This document shows, piece after piece, positions 43,630 to 51,973 of a stretch of DNA of 64,000 nt (position 1 is its first letter; each line of letters starts with the position of its first letter). Origin of the DNA: CAWBLP01 sp963789495 (GTDB taxonomy: Bacteria > Pseudomonadota > Alphaproteobacteria > Acetobacterales > Acetobacteraceae); assembly GCA_963789495.1 (NCBI GenBank), contig CAWBLP010000022.1, positions 167,866 to 231,865 on the forward strand. The letters are read 5' to 3'. The position numbers were made by a program, and so were the translations under genes. Under the pieces are notes generated by a model. It was not told where the DNA came from. It saw only the letters and a program-made list of their open reading frames with translations, and ran no database searches.

Positions 43630-45000
43630 TCATGGTGTATAGGGTGCCGCCTGGCAATGCCGGTCACCGCGCCATGGTGGTGGCGGCAGGCCGGAAAACA
43701 GCTGGTCGATCGCCTGCGCCCAGCCCTCCACCGGCCGGCCCTGGCGTTGCGCCCGGGCCCAGCCGATCGCCTGTTTCCACGGTGCCAGGGCTGTTGCCTC
43801 GGCCCGCGCCATCGCCTGGTCCTCGGCGCGCGAGGGCGGCGGCCGGTCGGGTGATGGATATGGCGGCGGCTCCAGTTCGGCAGGCACCGCATGCAGCCGC
43901 GCCCGCGCCACCGGCGGCAGCCGCGTTTCCAGCCGTATCGCCTCCAGCAGCACCCGGGTGCGGCGCAGCAGGCTGAGCTGGTGGCGATTGCGGGCGCGTT
44001 CCGTTGCGGCGTAGCGGCCGTGGATGGTGCGGGCGGCGCGCAGTCGGGCCAGGCCCACTTCGGTGCGCGGGCCGGTGCTGGCACCGCCATGCATCCGGCA
44101 GCGCAGCCGGCCGCGCATGGCCGGCGCCCGGCACGGGCAGCCGCTGCGGGTCCTGGCCCCGCAGCGCGGCGCGATGTTGGGATTGCCACGCGGATTGCCG
44201 TTGCGCAGCGGGCCACCGCGCGTGGCGGCGGGCGCTGGCGGCATGGCGGCGATGGCGGCCGAAGCCGCAGCTTGTCTTGCTGGCACGCTGTCACGGTGCA
44301 TGTGGTCCCGCCCCTCACCCGCGGCTTGCGCCCGACCGGTGGTCCCGGTGGCGGAAGCCGGCGCCGCGGCCGCGCCCGGGGATGCCGGCCCGCTGTCACG
44401 GTGCCGGCGGTCCCGCCCCTCACCCGCAGCTTGTGCGCGGCTGACGGTCCCGGTGGCGGAAGCCGGCGCCACTGCCGCGCCCGGGGCTGCCGGCCCATCG
44501 TCACGGTGCGTGCGGTCCCGCCCATCGCCCGCAGCTTGTGCGCGACTGGCGGTCCCGGTGGCGGAAGCCGATGCCGCGGTCGCCACGAGGCTTGCCGGCC
44601 CATCGTCACGGTGCATGCGGTCCCGCCCATCGTCCTCAGTGTGCGCGCGATTGGCCGCCACCGGTCCCGGGGAAGCTCCTGGAGCGACGTCACACTGCCT
44701 GGCTTCCCAGGCGGCGCGGATCACCGGCCGCAGACCGGTCCTATCCTCTCGCTCGGGCACGGCCACGGCGCACACCAGCCATTGCGCCAAGGCGCCGGAT
44801 GACTCCTCCCCGCGCTGCAGGGCCGCGAAATGGCGCCGCCAGAACGCTAGACTGCACAGCGGTGACAGGGCGGAGCCGGCGCGGCTCGCTGGGCGCAGCC
44901 GCAGCAGCGGGTCCGGATGCGGCCTCGGGCAGGCGAGCATGGCCGGCATCGCCGGATCGGGATGCAGCCGGAAGGCAGCAAGTGCGGCTGTATCGGGCAT
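43630..45000 (-). CDS. HGG-GPRT motif protein with 35-residue repeats
   Basis: From ATG 45000 (GGGAG 9 nt upstream) the product is 456 residues. Residues about 110-235 are 3.6 copies of a 35-residue repeat, each containing ASATGT, RAQAAG and GRDR-HRD, encoded by a 105-bp DNA repeat. Next comes a Cys-rich element CGARTRSGCPCRAP and RCRMHGGASTGPRTEVGLAR, a motif common in prophage and plasmid proteins of Rhizobiales and Acetobacteraceae, perhaps zinc-binding. The remainder is Arg/Ala-rich helix. Function unknown. An SOS-box-like site lies just upstream, and it is inserted between alaC and hom. Confidence 0.65.
   Translation of the reverse strand: MPDTAALAAFRLHPDPAMPAMLACPRPHPDPLLRLRPASRAGSALSPLCSLAFWRRHFAALQRGEESSGALAQWLVCAVAVPEREDRTGLRPVIRAAWEARQCDVAPGASPGPVAANRAHTEDDGRDRMHRDDGPASLVATAASASATGTASRAQAAGDGRDRTHRDDGPAAPGAAVAPASATGTVSRAQAAGEGRDRRHRDSGPASPGAAAAPASATGTTGRAQAAGEGRDHMHRDSVPARQAAASAAIAAMPPAPAATRGGPLRNGNPRGNPNIAPRCGARTRSGCPCRAPAMRGRLRCRMHGGASTGPRTEVGLARLRAARTIHGRYAATERARNRHQLSLLRRTRVLLEAIRLETRLPPVARARLHAVPAELEPPPYPSPDRPPPSRAEDQAMARAEATALAPWKQAIGWARAQRQGRPVEGWAQAIDQLFSGLPPPPWRGDRHCQAAPYTP
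44287..44665. repeat. 105-bp coding tandem repeat, 3.6 units
   Basis: Units begin at 44287, 44392, 44497 and 44602, exactly 105 bp apart, so the host frame is kept and each adds 35 residues to the HGG-motif protein. Copies differ by scattered substitutions, no indels. Confidence 0.9.
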
Positions 45001-45018
45001 GGTGCGTTCTCCCGGCAT

Positions 45019-45033
45019 GTTCTGTATATGTTC
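45019..45033. promoter_or_regulatory. SOS-box-like site GTTC-N7-GTTC
   Basis: GTTCTGTATATGTTC matches the direct-repeat LexA site of alphaproteobacteria (GTTC, 7 nt, GTTC). It lies 18 bp before the HGG-motif gene and 211 bp before the DUF29 gene, in their shared divergent region. TTGACA follows at 45034 on the plus strand. Such an 8-base match is expected about once or twice per 64 kb by chance, so location is the main argument. Confidence 0.5.
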
Positions 45034-45244
45034 TTGACACAACACCCCGGTGTATGGCAACCTGTAGTTGTGGGTGAGCCAGGGCTGTCGCATCTGGGTG
45101 GGGGTGGTCGACGCGAACCGGCCCTGGTTCACCCCAACCGGACGCCCCGGCGCGGACATCCCAACCAACGCGGACACGCAGCCTCCCGCGCTACGCCTGT
45201 TGACCCAGATGGCACGCGCCGCCTTCCTCGGCTATGCTCTGCCA

Positions 45245-45724
45245 ATGCCCGACGATCTCTACGATCGTGATGTCCTCGCCTGGTCCCGCCACCAGGCCGA
45301 CCTGCTGCGCCGGCTGTCCCGCGGCGAACGGGTGAACGAGGTCGACTGGGAGCATGTCATCGAGGAGATCGAGGACGTGGGGCTCTCGCAGCTCAATGCG
45401 GTCCAGAGTTATCTGCGCCTTGTCCTGGTTCATCTGCTGAAGGTACACGGCTGGCCGGACAGTCCCTCGATCGGCCATTGGCGCGGCGAGATCGTGTCGT
45501 TTCAGGCAGACGCGGCGCAGCGTTTTGCACCCTCCATGCGCCAGAAGATCGACCTCGACCGGCTGTATGGCATTGCCCGCGCGCAGATTTCGGTCGCCAC
45601 CTATGACGGGCGCAGCGGGCTCCTCCCCCCCGAAGCCTGCCCGTTCACGCTCGACCAATTGCTGACCGGACACGCACAGGCGCTGGAAGCGACGTTCGGC
45701 CGGCCCACGGCGGATCCCGCCTGA
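45245..45724 (+). CDS. DUF29-family protein
   Basis: The 159-residue protein is a clear DUF29 member: LYDRDVLAWSRHQADLLRR, then VDWEHVIEEIEDVGLSQLNA and VLVHLLKVHGW. Members are numerous in cyanobacteria and Acetobacteraceae, often in several copies, and their function is not established. It starts at ATG 45245, without a strong ribosome site, and ends 15 bp from the convergent alaC stop. With the HGG-motif gene it makes up the insert between alaC and hom. Confidence 0.9.
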   Translation: MPDDLYDRDVLAWSRHQADLLRRLSRGERVNEVDWEHVIEEIEDVGLSQLNAVQSYLRLVLVHLLKVHGWPDSPSIGHWRGEIVSFQADAAQRFAPSMRQKIDLDRLYGIARAQISVATYDGRSGLLPPEACPFTLDQLLTGHAQALEATFGRPTADPA

Positions 45725-45739
45725 CCGGCCGCCTCGAAC

Positions 45740-46969
45740 TCAGCTCTCGGCCGTCTCCACCACCGGTTCGGCCAGGTTCGAGCCCGCCTGCAGGAATCCG
45801 CGGATATTGCGGATCGCCTGGCGCAGCCGGTGGGTGTTCTCCACCAGCGCGATGCGCACATAGCCCTCGCCGTGCTCGCCGAAGCCCAGGCCCGGTGCCA
45901 CCGCGACCTTCGCCCGGGCCAGCAGCAGTTTCGAGAATTCCACGCTGCCGAGCGAGGCATATTTCGGCGGCAGCGGTGCCCAGGCGAACATGGAGCCGTC
46001 CGGGTTCGGCACCTCCCATCCCGCCGAGGCCAGGCCGCGGATCAGCACGTCGCGGCGTTCCTTGTACAGCGCGCGCACCTGGTCGACGCAGTCCTGCGGC
46101 CCGTTCAGCGCCGTGGCGGCGGCGACCTGGATCGGGGTGAACGCCCCGTAGTCCAGATACGACTTCATCCGGGTCAGTGCGTTGATCAGCCGCGGATTGC
46201 CGGCGGCGAAGCCCATCCGCCAGCCGGGCATGGAATAGGTCTTCGACAAGGAGGTAAATTCCACCGCGATGTCCTTGGCGCCCGGCACCTGCAGGATCGA
46301 CGGCGGCACCTTGTCGCCGAAATAGATCTCCGCGTAGGCGAGGTCCGACATCACCCAGATCTCGTGCTGCCGCGCGAACGCGACGATCTCCCGGTAGAAG
46401 TCCAGGTCCGCCAGATAAGCTGTTGGATTTGAAGGAAAGTTGACGATCAGCGCGGTCGGCTTCGGCACCGAGTGCCGCACCGCGCGGTCCAGCGCGCGCA
46501 GCATGTCCTCATCCGGCGTGGCGGGAACGCTGCGCACCGCGGCGCCGGCGATGATGAAGCCGAACTGGTGGATCGGGTAGGACGGGTTGGGCACCAGGAT
46601 GGTATCGCCCGGGCTGGTGATCGCGGCGGCGAGGTTGGCCAGGCCCTCCTTGGAGCCGAGCGTGGCGATAACCTCGGTTTCCGGGTCCAGCCCGACATCG
46701 AAGCGGCGGGCGTAGTAATTCGCCAGCGCGCGGCGCAGCCCGGGAATGCCCTTGCTGACCGAGTAGCGATGGGTGCGCGGGTCCTGCACCGCCTCCACCA
46801 GCTTGGCCACGATATGCGGCGGCGTGGCGCTGTCCGGGTTACCCATCCCGAGGTCGATGATGTCCTCGCCGACGCCACGGGCCTTCGCCTTGGCGCTGTT
46901 GACCTCGGCGAACACGTAGGGCGGCAGGCGACGGATGCGGTGGAATTCACCGGACGGATCGGTACCCAT
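45740..46969 (-). CDS. alaC: AlaC-type PLP aminotransferase (alanine/LL-DAP family)
   Basis: The 409-residue class I aminotransferase starts EFHRIRRLPPYVFAEVN and has IDLGMGNPDSATPPHIV, typical of AlaC, which makes alanine from pyruvate and glutamate, and of the related LL-diaminopimelate aminotransferases. The PLP lysine is Lys243 in FTSLSKTYSMPGWRMGF; NFPSNPTA and SDLAYAEIYF supply cofactor contacts. Length is normal. In related genomes it is directly upstream of hom. Confidence 0.9.
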   Translation of the reverse strand: MGTDPSGEFHRIRRLPPYVFAEVNSAKAKARGVGEDIIDLGMGNPDSATPPHIVAKLVEAVQDPRTHRYSVSKGIPGLRRALANYYARRFDVGLDPETEVIATLGSKEGLANLAAAITSPGDTILVPNPSYPIHQFGFIIAGAAVRSVPATPDEDMLRALDRAVRHSVPKPTALIVNFPSNPTAYLADLDFYREIVAFARQHEIWVMSDLAYAEIYFGDKVPPSILQVPGAKDIAVEFTSLSKTYSMPGWRMGFAAGNPRLINALTRMKSYLDYGAFTPIQVAAATALNGPQDCVDQVRALYKERRDVLIRGLASAGWEVPNPDGSMFAWAPLPPKYASLGSVEFSKLLLARAKVAVAPGLGFGEHGEGYVRIALVENTHRLRQAIRNIRGFLQAGSNLAEPVVETAES

Positions 46970-46996
46970 GGTCGGGCCTCTGGGAATGGCGGGAAG

Positions 46997-47998
46997 CTAT
47001 TGTATCAGACGCAGGCTCGCGCCGCGACCACCGGACTGCGCCCCGACGCGCACGGCACTGGCCGGCACACCCTGCGCTGTCAGCGCGTTGGCGACGGCCT
47101 GGGCGCGCGACAGGCCGAGGGACAGCGCGGCCGCCTGCACATTCGGATCGCTGGACGCGGCCTCGCCATGGCCGGTCACGGCGATGGTCGCGGTACCGCG
47201 CTTGCCGGCGATCTGCCTGAGCGTTGCGGCGGCGTCGGACGGCAGGGCGGCTGAACCGGACGGGAACGCCACGGTGACCGCACCGGCCGGGAGCGAAGGC
47301 TCCGGCGCGACCTCGGCGCTGGGCACCGGATTGCTGGCAACGCCCGGCAGGTTCGGACGCGGCGGCGGGGTGGCGGGCAGAGCCGGGGGGACCGCAGCGG
47401 CCACTGGCGGCGGAGCCGGCGCGGCTGACGGCGCGGCGCTTGGAGCCACGCGCGCGGCCGTCGCAGCCGGGGCGGCCGGGGCACCAGCCGGAGGCATCAC
47501 CGGTGCCGGCTGGGCCAAAGGCGCGCTCTGCACCGCCGCGCGCGGTGCGGGCGCCGGGGCCGGCGGCGGTCCTTTCGGCGTCGGTGCCGGTGGCGGCGCG
47601 GACGCGGCGCTCAGTGACGCGCTGGCCGCGGGAGCGGCACCCGGTGCCGGTATGGACGGCGCCGGCGGCGGCGGCGCCATCGTTCCGGTACCAAACAAAG
47701 CCGGCGAGGCGCTGGGCGAGGATGGGTCCGGCAGCGGCGCGGCGTCGGCCATGTGCTGGGCATGCGCCCGGTCGGCGATCAGGCCAGCCGAAATCGCCCT
47801 CAGCGCGTCCCGGTCCGGCGGCGTCGGACGAGCCGGAATGGTCCCCAGATTGGGGTAGGCGTCGTCGCTGCCGGGCGGTGGCGGCCGTTGTTCGGCGATC
47901 TTGCCGCCTTCCAGGCTGTGCCACCAATTGACCGGGTTCATCGAGGAACGGGAGGAGCAGCCGGCCAGCAACAGTGCCGCGGCCGTGACTTTCGTCAT
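46997..47998 (-). CDS. OmpA-like C-terminal domain lipoprotein
   Basis: From ATG 47998 the product has 333 residues. A short lipoprotein signal (MTKVTAAALLLAGC, lipid Cys14) is followed by a conserved-looking NPVNWWHSLEGGKI stretch, then about 150 residues of Pro/Ala-rich linker. The C-terminus resembles a reduced OmpA-type peptidoglycan-binding domain: VTVAFPSGSAALPSDAAATL, a GHGEA loop and GLSRAQAVANALTAQGVPAS. The frame stays open through a 15-bp array directly upstream. Probably an outer-membrane lipoprotein tethered to the cell wall. Confidence 0.75.
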   Translation of the reverse strand: MTKVTAAALLLAGCSSRSSMNPVNWWHSLEGGKIAEQRPPPPGSDDAYPNLGTIPARPTPPDRDALRAISAGLIADRAHAQHMADAAPLPDPSSPSASPALFGTGTMAPPPPAPSIPAPGAAPAASASLSAASAPPPAPTPKGPPPAPAPAPRAAVQSAPLAQPAPVMPPAGAPAAPAATAARVAPSAAPSAAPAPPPVAAAVPPALPATPPPRPNLPGVASNPVPSAEVAPEPSLPAGAVTVAFPSGSAALPSDAAATLRQIAGKRGTATIAVTGHGEAASSDPNVQAAALSLGLSRAQAVANALTAQGVPASAVRVGAQSGGRGASLRLIQ

Positions 47999-48005
47999 CG
48001 CAAGC

Positions 48006-48155
48006 CAGATCGGCCGGGCCCGGACCGGCCCAGCCAAGACCCGCCCAACCCGGACCCGCGCAGCCCAGACCCATCCAGCCCAGGCCCAATCAGCCCAGGC
48101 CCAATCAGCCCAGACCGGCCCAACCCGAACCGGCCCAACCCGGACCGGCGCGGGC
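48006..48155. repeat. 15-bp minisatellite, about 10 units
   Basis: Units of 15 bp start at 48006 and every 15 bp to 48141; typical copies are CAGGCCCAATCAGCC (twice, identical, 48081-48110), CAGACCGGCCCAACC and CGGACCGGCCCAGCC. The array begins 8 bp before the OmpA-like start codon, so it lies in its 5' leader. Its reverse complement resembles the 15-bp unit of the mreD-mrdA array. Confidence 0.93.
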
Positions 48156-48377
48156 GTGCTATGCAGCGTCGGAGCCGTGGACGCGGACAAGCCACAGGGC
48201 GGCGCGGCCGATGGCTGCCCGCAAACGCGCGGCACCCTTGCAGGCTCCGTCGCTTGAACCCGCCGGCCGCGGTCACTAGGTTGCGCGCCTCTTCCGCTCA
48301 TCACCATATTGTTCGGACCTGCTCCACGCTGTCGCCGCCTGTGTAGCCGGTGGTGCTGCCGACGCAAAGGACGCCTG

Positions 48378-50192
48378 ATGGCCCAACCCGACAAGACCTC
48401 GGAAAAGCTGGACAACGCCGGCTTCAAGATGCCGGACCCTGCCTTGGTGGGACGCTCCATGGCGGACATCGCGGAACGGTCGCAGCGGCTGGTGGCGGAC
48501 TGGCTGAAGCGCCAGCCGCAGGAGGAGCATGAGGTCGATCCGCTGAACATCGGCAGCGCATTCATGGAGATGACGGCGCGGCTGATGGCCAATCCGGCGC
48601 GCATCATGCAGGCGCAGATCGGCTTCTGGCAGGACTATATGACGCTGTGGCAGAACACCGCGCGGCGCATCATGGGCATGCCAAGCGAGCCGGTGATCGA
48701 CGCCTCGGCGACGGACCGGCGGTTCAAGGACGACGCCTGGCGCGAGAACGAGGTGTTCGACTTCATCAAACAGTCGTACCTGCTGTCCGCCCGCTACGTG
48801 CAGGACGTGGTGACGCATGTGGACGGGCTGGACCCGAAGACCGCACAGAAGGTTGATTTCTACGCCCGGCAGTTCATCGACGCGATGAGCCCGAGCAATT
48901 TCCTGCTGACCAATCCCGAGGTGTTGCGCAAGACCGCGGAGACCGGCGGCGAGAACCTGCTGAAGGGTCTGAGCAACCTGCTGACCGATCTGGAGGCCGG
49001 CAAGGGCAAGCTGCACATCAAGATGACCGACATGGACGCCTTCAAGCTGGGCCAGAACATCGGTGTCTCACCGGGCAAGGTGGTATTCCAGAATGACCTG
49101 ATGCAGCTGATCCAGTACTCCCCCAGCACCGACAAGGTGCTGAAACGGCCGTTGCTGATTGCGCCGCCCTGGATCAACAAGTTCTATATTCTCGATCTGC
49201 GGCCGCGCAACAGCTTCGTGCGCTGGGCGGTGGCACAGGGCCACACCGTGTTCATGATCTCCTGGGTGAACCCGGACGAGCACTTGGCCGAGAAGGGGTT
49301 CGAGGACTACATGCAGGAGGGCTACCTGGCCGCACTCGACGCGATCGAGCAGGCGACCGGTGAGCGTGAGGTGGATGCCATCGGCTACTGCCTGGGCGGC
49401 ACGCTGCTGGCGTCCACCCTGGCCTACATGGCGACCAAGCAGGACGACCGGATCAAGACCGCGACGTTCTTCGTGACGATGATGGACTTCCAGGAAGCCG
49501 GCGAGCTGGGCGTGTTCATCGACGAGGAACAGTTGCAGGCGCTGGAAGAAAAGATGAACAAGCGCGGCTACCTGGAGGGGTCGGAAATGGCGACCACCTT
49601 CAACATGCTGCGCGCCAACGACCTGATCTGGTCGTTTGTGGTCAATAACTATCTGCTGGGCAACGAACCCTTCCCGTTCGATCTGTTATATTGGAACAGC
49701 AATTCCACCCGCATGCCGGCGCGCATGCACAGCTTCTACCTGCGCAAGATGTATCAGGAAAACCTGCTGGCGCAGCCTGGGGGAATTTCACTGTCCGGCG
49801 TGCCGATCGACCTGCGCAAGATCAAGACGCCGGCGTATTTCCTGTCCACGCGGGAGGATCATATCGCGCCCTGGAAAAGCACCTATCGCGGCACCCAACT
49901 TCTGTCTGGTCCGAAACAATTCGTGCTGGCGGCGAGCGGCCATATCGCCGGGGTGGTGAACCCGCCGGAGAGCGGCAAATACAGCCACTGGATCAATGAG
50001 GCGCTGCCGCCCGACCCGGAGGCCTGGCTGGCCGGCGGGACGGAGATGGCGGGATCGTGGTGGCCGGACTGGCATCGCTGGGTCGGCGCGCAGGGATCCA
50101 AGGAGATGGTGCCGGCGCGGGTGCCGGGCGACGGCAAACTGAAGGCGATCGAGGATGCGCCGGGGAGCTATGTGCAGGTGAAGCAGAGCTGA
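48378..50192 (+). CDS. phaC: Class I poly(3-hydroxyalkanoate) synthase
   Basis: The 604-residue enzyme polymerises hydroxyacyl-CoA into storage polyester at the granule surface. The lipase-like box is GYCLGG with nucleophile Cys338; the catalytic Asp is in STREDHIAPW and His in VLAASGHIAGVVNPP. The N-terminal PhaC_N region has QNDLMQLIQYSPSTDKVLKR and PPWINKFYILDLRPRNSF. ATG 48378 is preceded by AAAGGA at 6 nt. No phaA/B or phasin is adjacent. Length fits class I. Confidence 0.96.
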   Translation: MAQPDKTSEKLDNAGFKMPDPALVGRSMADIAERSQRLVADWLKRQPQEEHEVDPLNIGSAFMEMTARLMANPARIMQAQIGFWQDYMTLWQNTARRIMGMPSEPVIDASATDRRFKDDAWRENEVFDFIKQSYLLSARYVQDVVTHVDGLDPKTAQKVDFYARQFIDAMSPSNFLLTNPEVLRKTAETGGENLLKGLSNLLTDLEAGKGKLHIKMTDMDAFKLGQNIGVSPGKVVFQNDLMQLIQYSPSTDKVLKRPLLIAPPWINKFYILDLRPRNSFVRWAVAQGHTVFMISWVNPDEHLAEKGFEDYMQEGYLAALDAIEQATGEREVDAIGYCLGGTLLASTLAYMATKQDDRIKTATFFVTMMDFQEAGELGVFIDEEQLQALEEKMNKRGYLEGSEMATTFNMLRANDLIWSFVVNNYLLGNEPFPFDLLYWNSNSTRMPARMHSFYLRKMYQENLLAQPGGISLSGVPIDLRKIKTPAYFLSTREDHIAPWKSTYRGTQLLSGPKQFVLAASGHIAGVVNPPESGKYSHWINEALPPDPEAWLAGGTEMAGSWWPDWHRWVGAQGSKEMVPARVPGDGKLKAIEDAPGSYVQVKQS

Positions 50193-50196
50193 ACGC

Positions 50197-50212
50197 CGCG
50201 GCCTGAGCCGCG
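50197..50212 (+). terminator. Small hairpin after phaC
   Basis: CGCGGC (50197-50202) and GCCGCG (50207-50212) form a 6-bp stem with a CTGA tetraloop directly after the phaC stop. No T-tract follows, so it may stabilise the mRNA end rather than terminate. Confidence 0.35.
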
Positions 50213-50300
50213 CGGGCCGTTGGGACGGCAGGTAAGCGTCGGGGCGCTGCTCCGATGCTGGCCTGCCTCTCACCCCGGAGCGGACGCGTAGCCCGACTGC

Positions 50301-51170
50301 TCAGGCCGTCTGCGCGTCCACCAGGCGGCGCAGCCGTTCCAACCCCCGATCGCGCAGCCCGAGGCCCTGCAAGGCGCCCAAGGTCTCCGCCAGATAGGTC
50401 GCGCAACTGCCCAGCGAGCCGCTGGCGGAGGCCAGCCGTTCCGCCACCGCAGCCTCGTCCAGCCGACCGGCGTAGCGGTCATGCGCCCGGTTGGCGACGA
50501 AAGTGGTGGCGCGCACCGGCCCGTGCTCGGTCTGCGCCGTCACCCAGCGGGACTGGTAGGCGCCGGTGAACAGCTCCCGCCGCCAGGCCAACAGCAGCTC
50601 GTCCCGCGCGGTCGCGGCCGGCAGGCGGAACAGCATGCCGGCGCAGCGTCCACCGCGGTCCAGCGCCAGCATCAGCCCGGGATTGTCCGGCGTGCCGCGG
50701 CCCATATGCAGCCACAGGCAGAACCGCCGGTGCCAGCCCTGCACCGAGCCGGCCAGATGCTCCGCGTATTCGATCGCCGGGTTCCACATCAGCGAGCCGT
50801 AGCCGAACAGCCAGACCTCGCTGCCTGGGCGCTGCTGCGCCAGCCTGGCGTCCAGGTCGGCCTCGATCTCGGCGTCCGACACCAGCTTGGTGCCGGGCGG
50901 CATGCGCTGGCGGGCGGCGGCGAGCAGCGAGCCGTCGCGCAGCCCTTCGCGGGTGATGACGACGCGCTGCTCCTCGGGCGGCTCCTCCAGCAGCAAGGGG
51001 GGCTCGGCCTCGGCCGACGGGGCGGATGCCGACGGGTCAGGTGCCGACGGGTCAGATGCCGATGGGGCGGGTGACGATGGGCCGGGTGACAATGCGGCGG
51101 GTGACGACGGGTCAGGTGCCGATGGGTCGAGTGCGGGTCGGGATCGGCTGGGCACGTGCTGTTTCTCCAT
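50301..51170 (-). CDS. chaC: ChaC-type gamma-glutamylcyclotransferase
   Basis: The 289-residue protein has the ChaC fold signature WLFGYGSLMWNP after an N-terminal extension. Other family segments are VQGWHRRFCLWLHMGRGTPD, NPGLMLALDRGGRCAGMLFR and RLASASGSLGSCATYLAETL. ChaC enzymes degrade glutathione to 5-oxoproline and Cys-Gly. The first 40 residues are 5-residue repeats rich in Ser-Pro-Asp-Ala, encoded by a 15-bp DNA array, and are absent from usual ChaC. ATG 51170 is chosen; ATG 51221 would overlap the neighbour. Confidence 0.9.
   Translation of the reverse strand: MEKQHVPSRSRPALDPSAPDPSSPAALSPGPSSPAPSASDPSAPDPSASAPSAEAEPPLLLEEPPEEQRVVITREGLRDGSLLAAARQRMPPGTKLVSDAEIEADLDARLAQQRPGSEVWLFGYGSLMWNPAIEYAEHLAGSVQGWHRRFCLWLHMGRGTPDNPGLMLALDRGGRCAGMLFRLPAATARDELLLAWRRELFTGAYQSRWVTAQTEHGPVRATTFVANRAHDRYAGRLDEAAVAERLASASGSLGSCATYLAETLGALQGLGLRDRGLERLRRLVDAQTA
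51016..51135. repeat. 15-bp coding minisatellite, 8 units
   Basis: Eight 15-bp units start at 51016 and repeat to 51135; typical copies are GACGGGTCAGGTGCC (51031 and 51106) and GATGGGCCGGGTGAC. In the minus frame of chaC they encode 5-residue repeats such as APDPS, giving a disordered N-terminal tail. Confidence 0.92.
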
Positions 51171-51198
51171 CGGCTTGCGTGTCGGACCGGTGCCTGTT

Positions 51199-51678
51199 TC
51201 ACGATCCTGGGCGGAAGGCAATCAGCGGCAGTTGTGCCACAAGGCGGCGGCGGGCGGCGGCGGACCCGTCATAGCGCCAGCCCAGGATCCAGCTCAGGCC
51301 GGCGCGGATGACCGGCGCGACCAGGCGCTGGCGGTGTTCATAGGCGGCGATGACGGCGACGGCCTCGTCGGCATCCAGCACGCGGGCGCGGGCGGCGAAG
51401 CTGCTGGTGCCGATCCGCACCTGGACCTGTGGGTTCGCCTGGATGTTGCGCAGCCAGTTGCTGCCGGGGCCGAAGCCGCTGACCACCACGGCCTCCTGGA
51501 TGTGCTTGTGCCAGGCGACCACTTCCAGGACCGTGCGACGGGGCTGGCCGGTGCGGCGGCCGACATGCTGCAGCAGCAGGAAGCGGTGGCCGAGCATCCA
51601 GCCGAGGTGCCAGCGGTAGAGAGCAACCGGGGCACGGAACAGCCGGCGGATCAGGGGGGACAGACGCGGCGAAGCCAT
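51199..51678 (-). CDS. Ddn-like deazaflavin/nitroreductase family protein (DUF385)
   Basis: From ATG 51678 the 159-residue protein matches the nitroreductase/DUF385 family with a split-barrel flavin fold: GHRFLLLQHVGRRTGQPRRT then LEVVAWHKHIQEAVVVSGFG and NWLRNIQANPQVQVRIG. In actinobacteria these use F420; in Proteobacteria the cofactor is uncertain (FMN or none). It precedes chaC on the same strand. Confidence 0.82.
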   Translation of the reverse strand: MASPRLSPLIRRLFRAPVALYRWHLGWMLGHRFLLLQHVGRRTGQPRRTVLEVVAWHKHIQEAVVVSGFGPGSNWLRNIQANPQVQVRIGTSSFAARARVLDADEAVAVIAAYEHRQRLVAPVIRAGLSWILGWRYDGSAAARRRLVAQLPLIAFRPGS

Positions 51679-51973
51679 GCGGGAGCGTAGCGGAGGCTGC
51701 GCAGCCAATTCCAGCGTTGCCGGGCGTGGCGGTTCGGCAGGCACCGCAGGCTCACGCGCCGCCAGACAATGGAGCTCCGACGCGGTGCAGGTCGTGGCCT
51801 CCGGCATCGGTATGCCGACCCCTTCCGGTCCGACGACGCCTGGGCGAACACACAGGGCGTGGCCTCCAGCATCGGCACCCCGCGGCAAATGTGGCCAACC
51901 AGGGGACAGAGGCAGCGGCCAGCCAGGAGTCCGGCAGACTAAGGAGGCGGGCAGCGCGCCGGGTCCGCCGGCC

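Noticed and set aside
43471..45739. Insertion sequence
   Set aside because: No transposase, no clear terminal inverted repeats at both ends and no target-site duplication seen.
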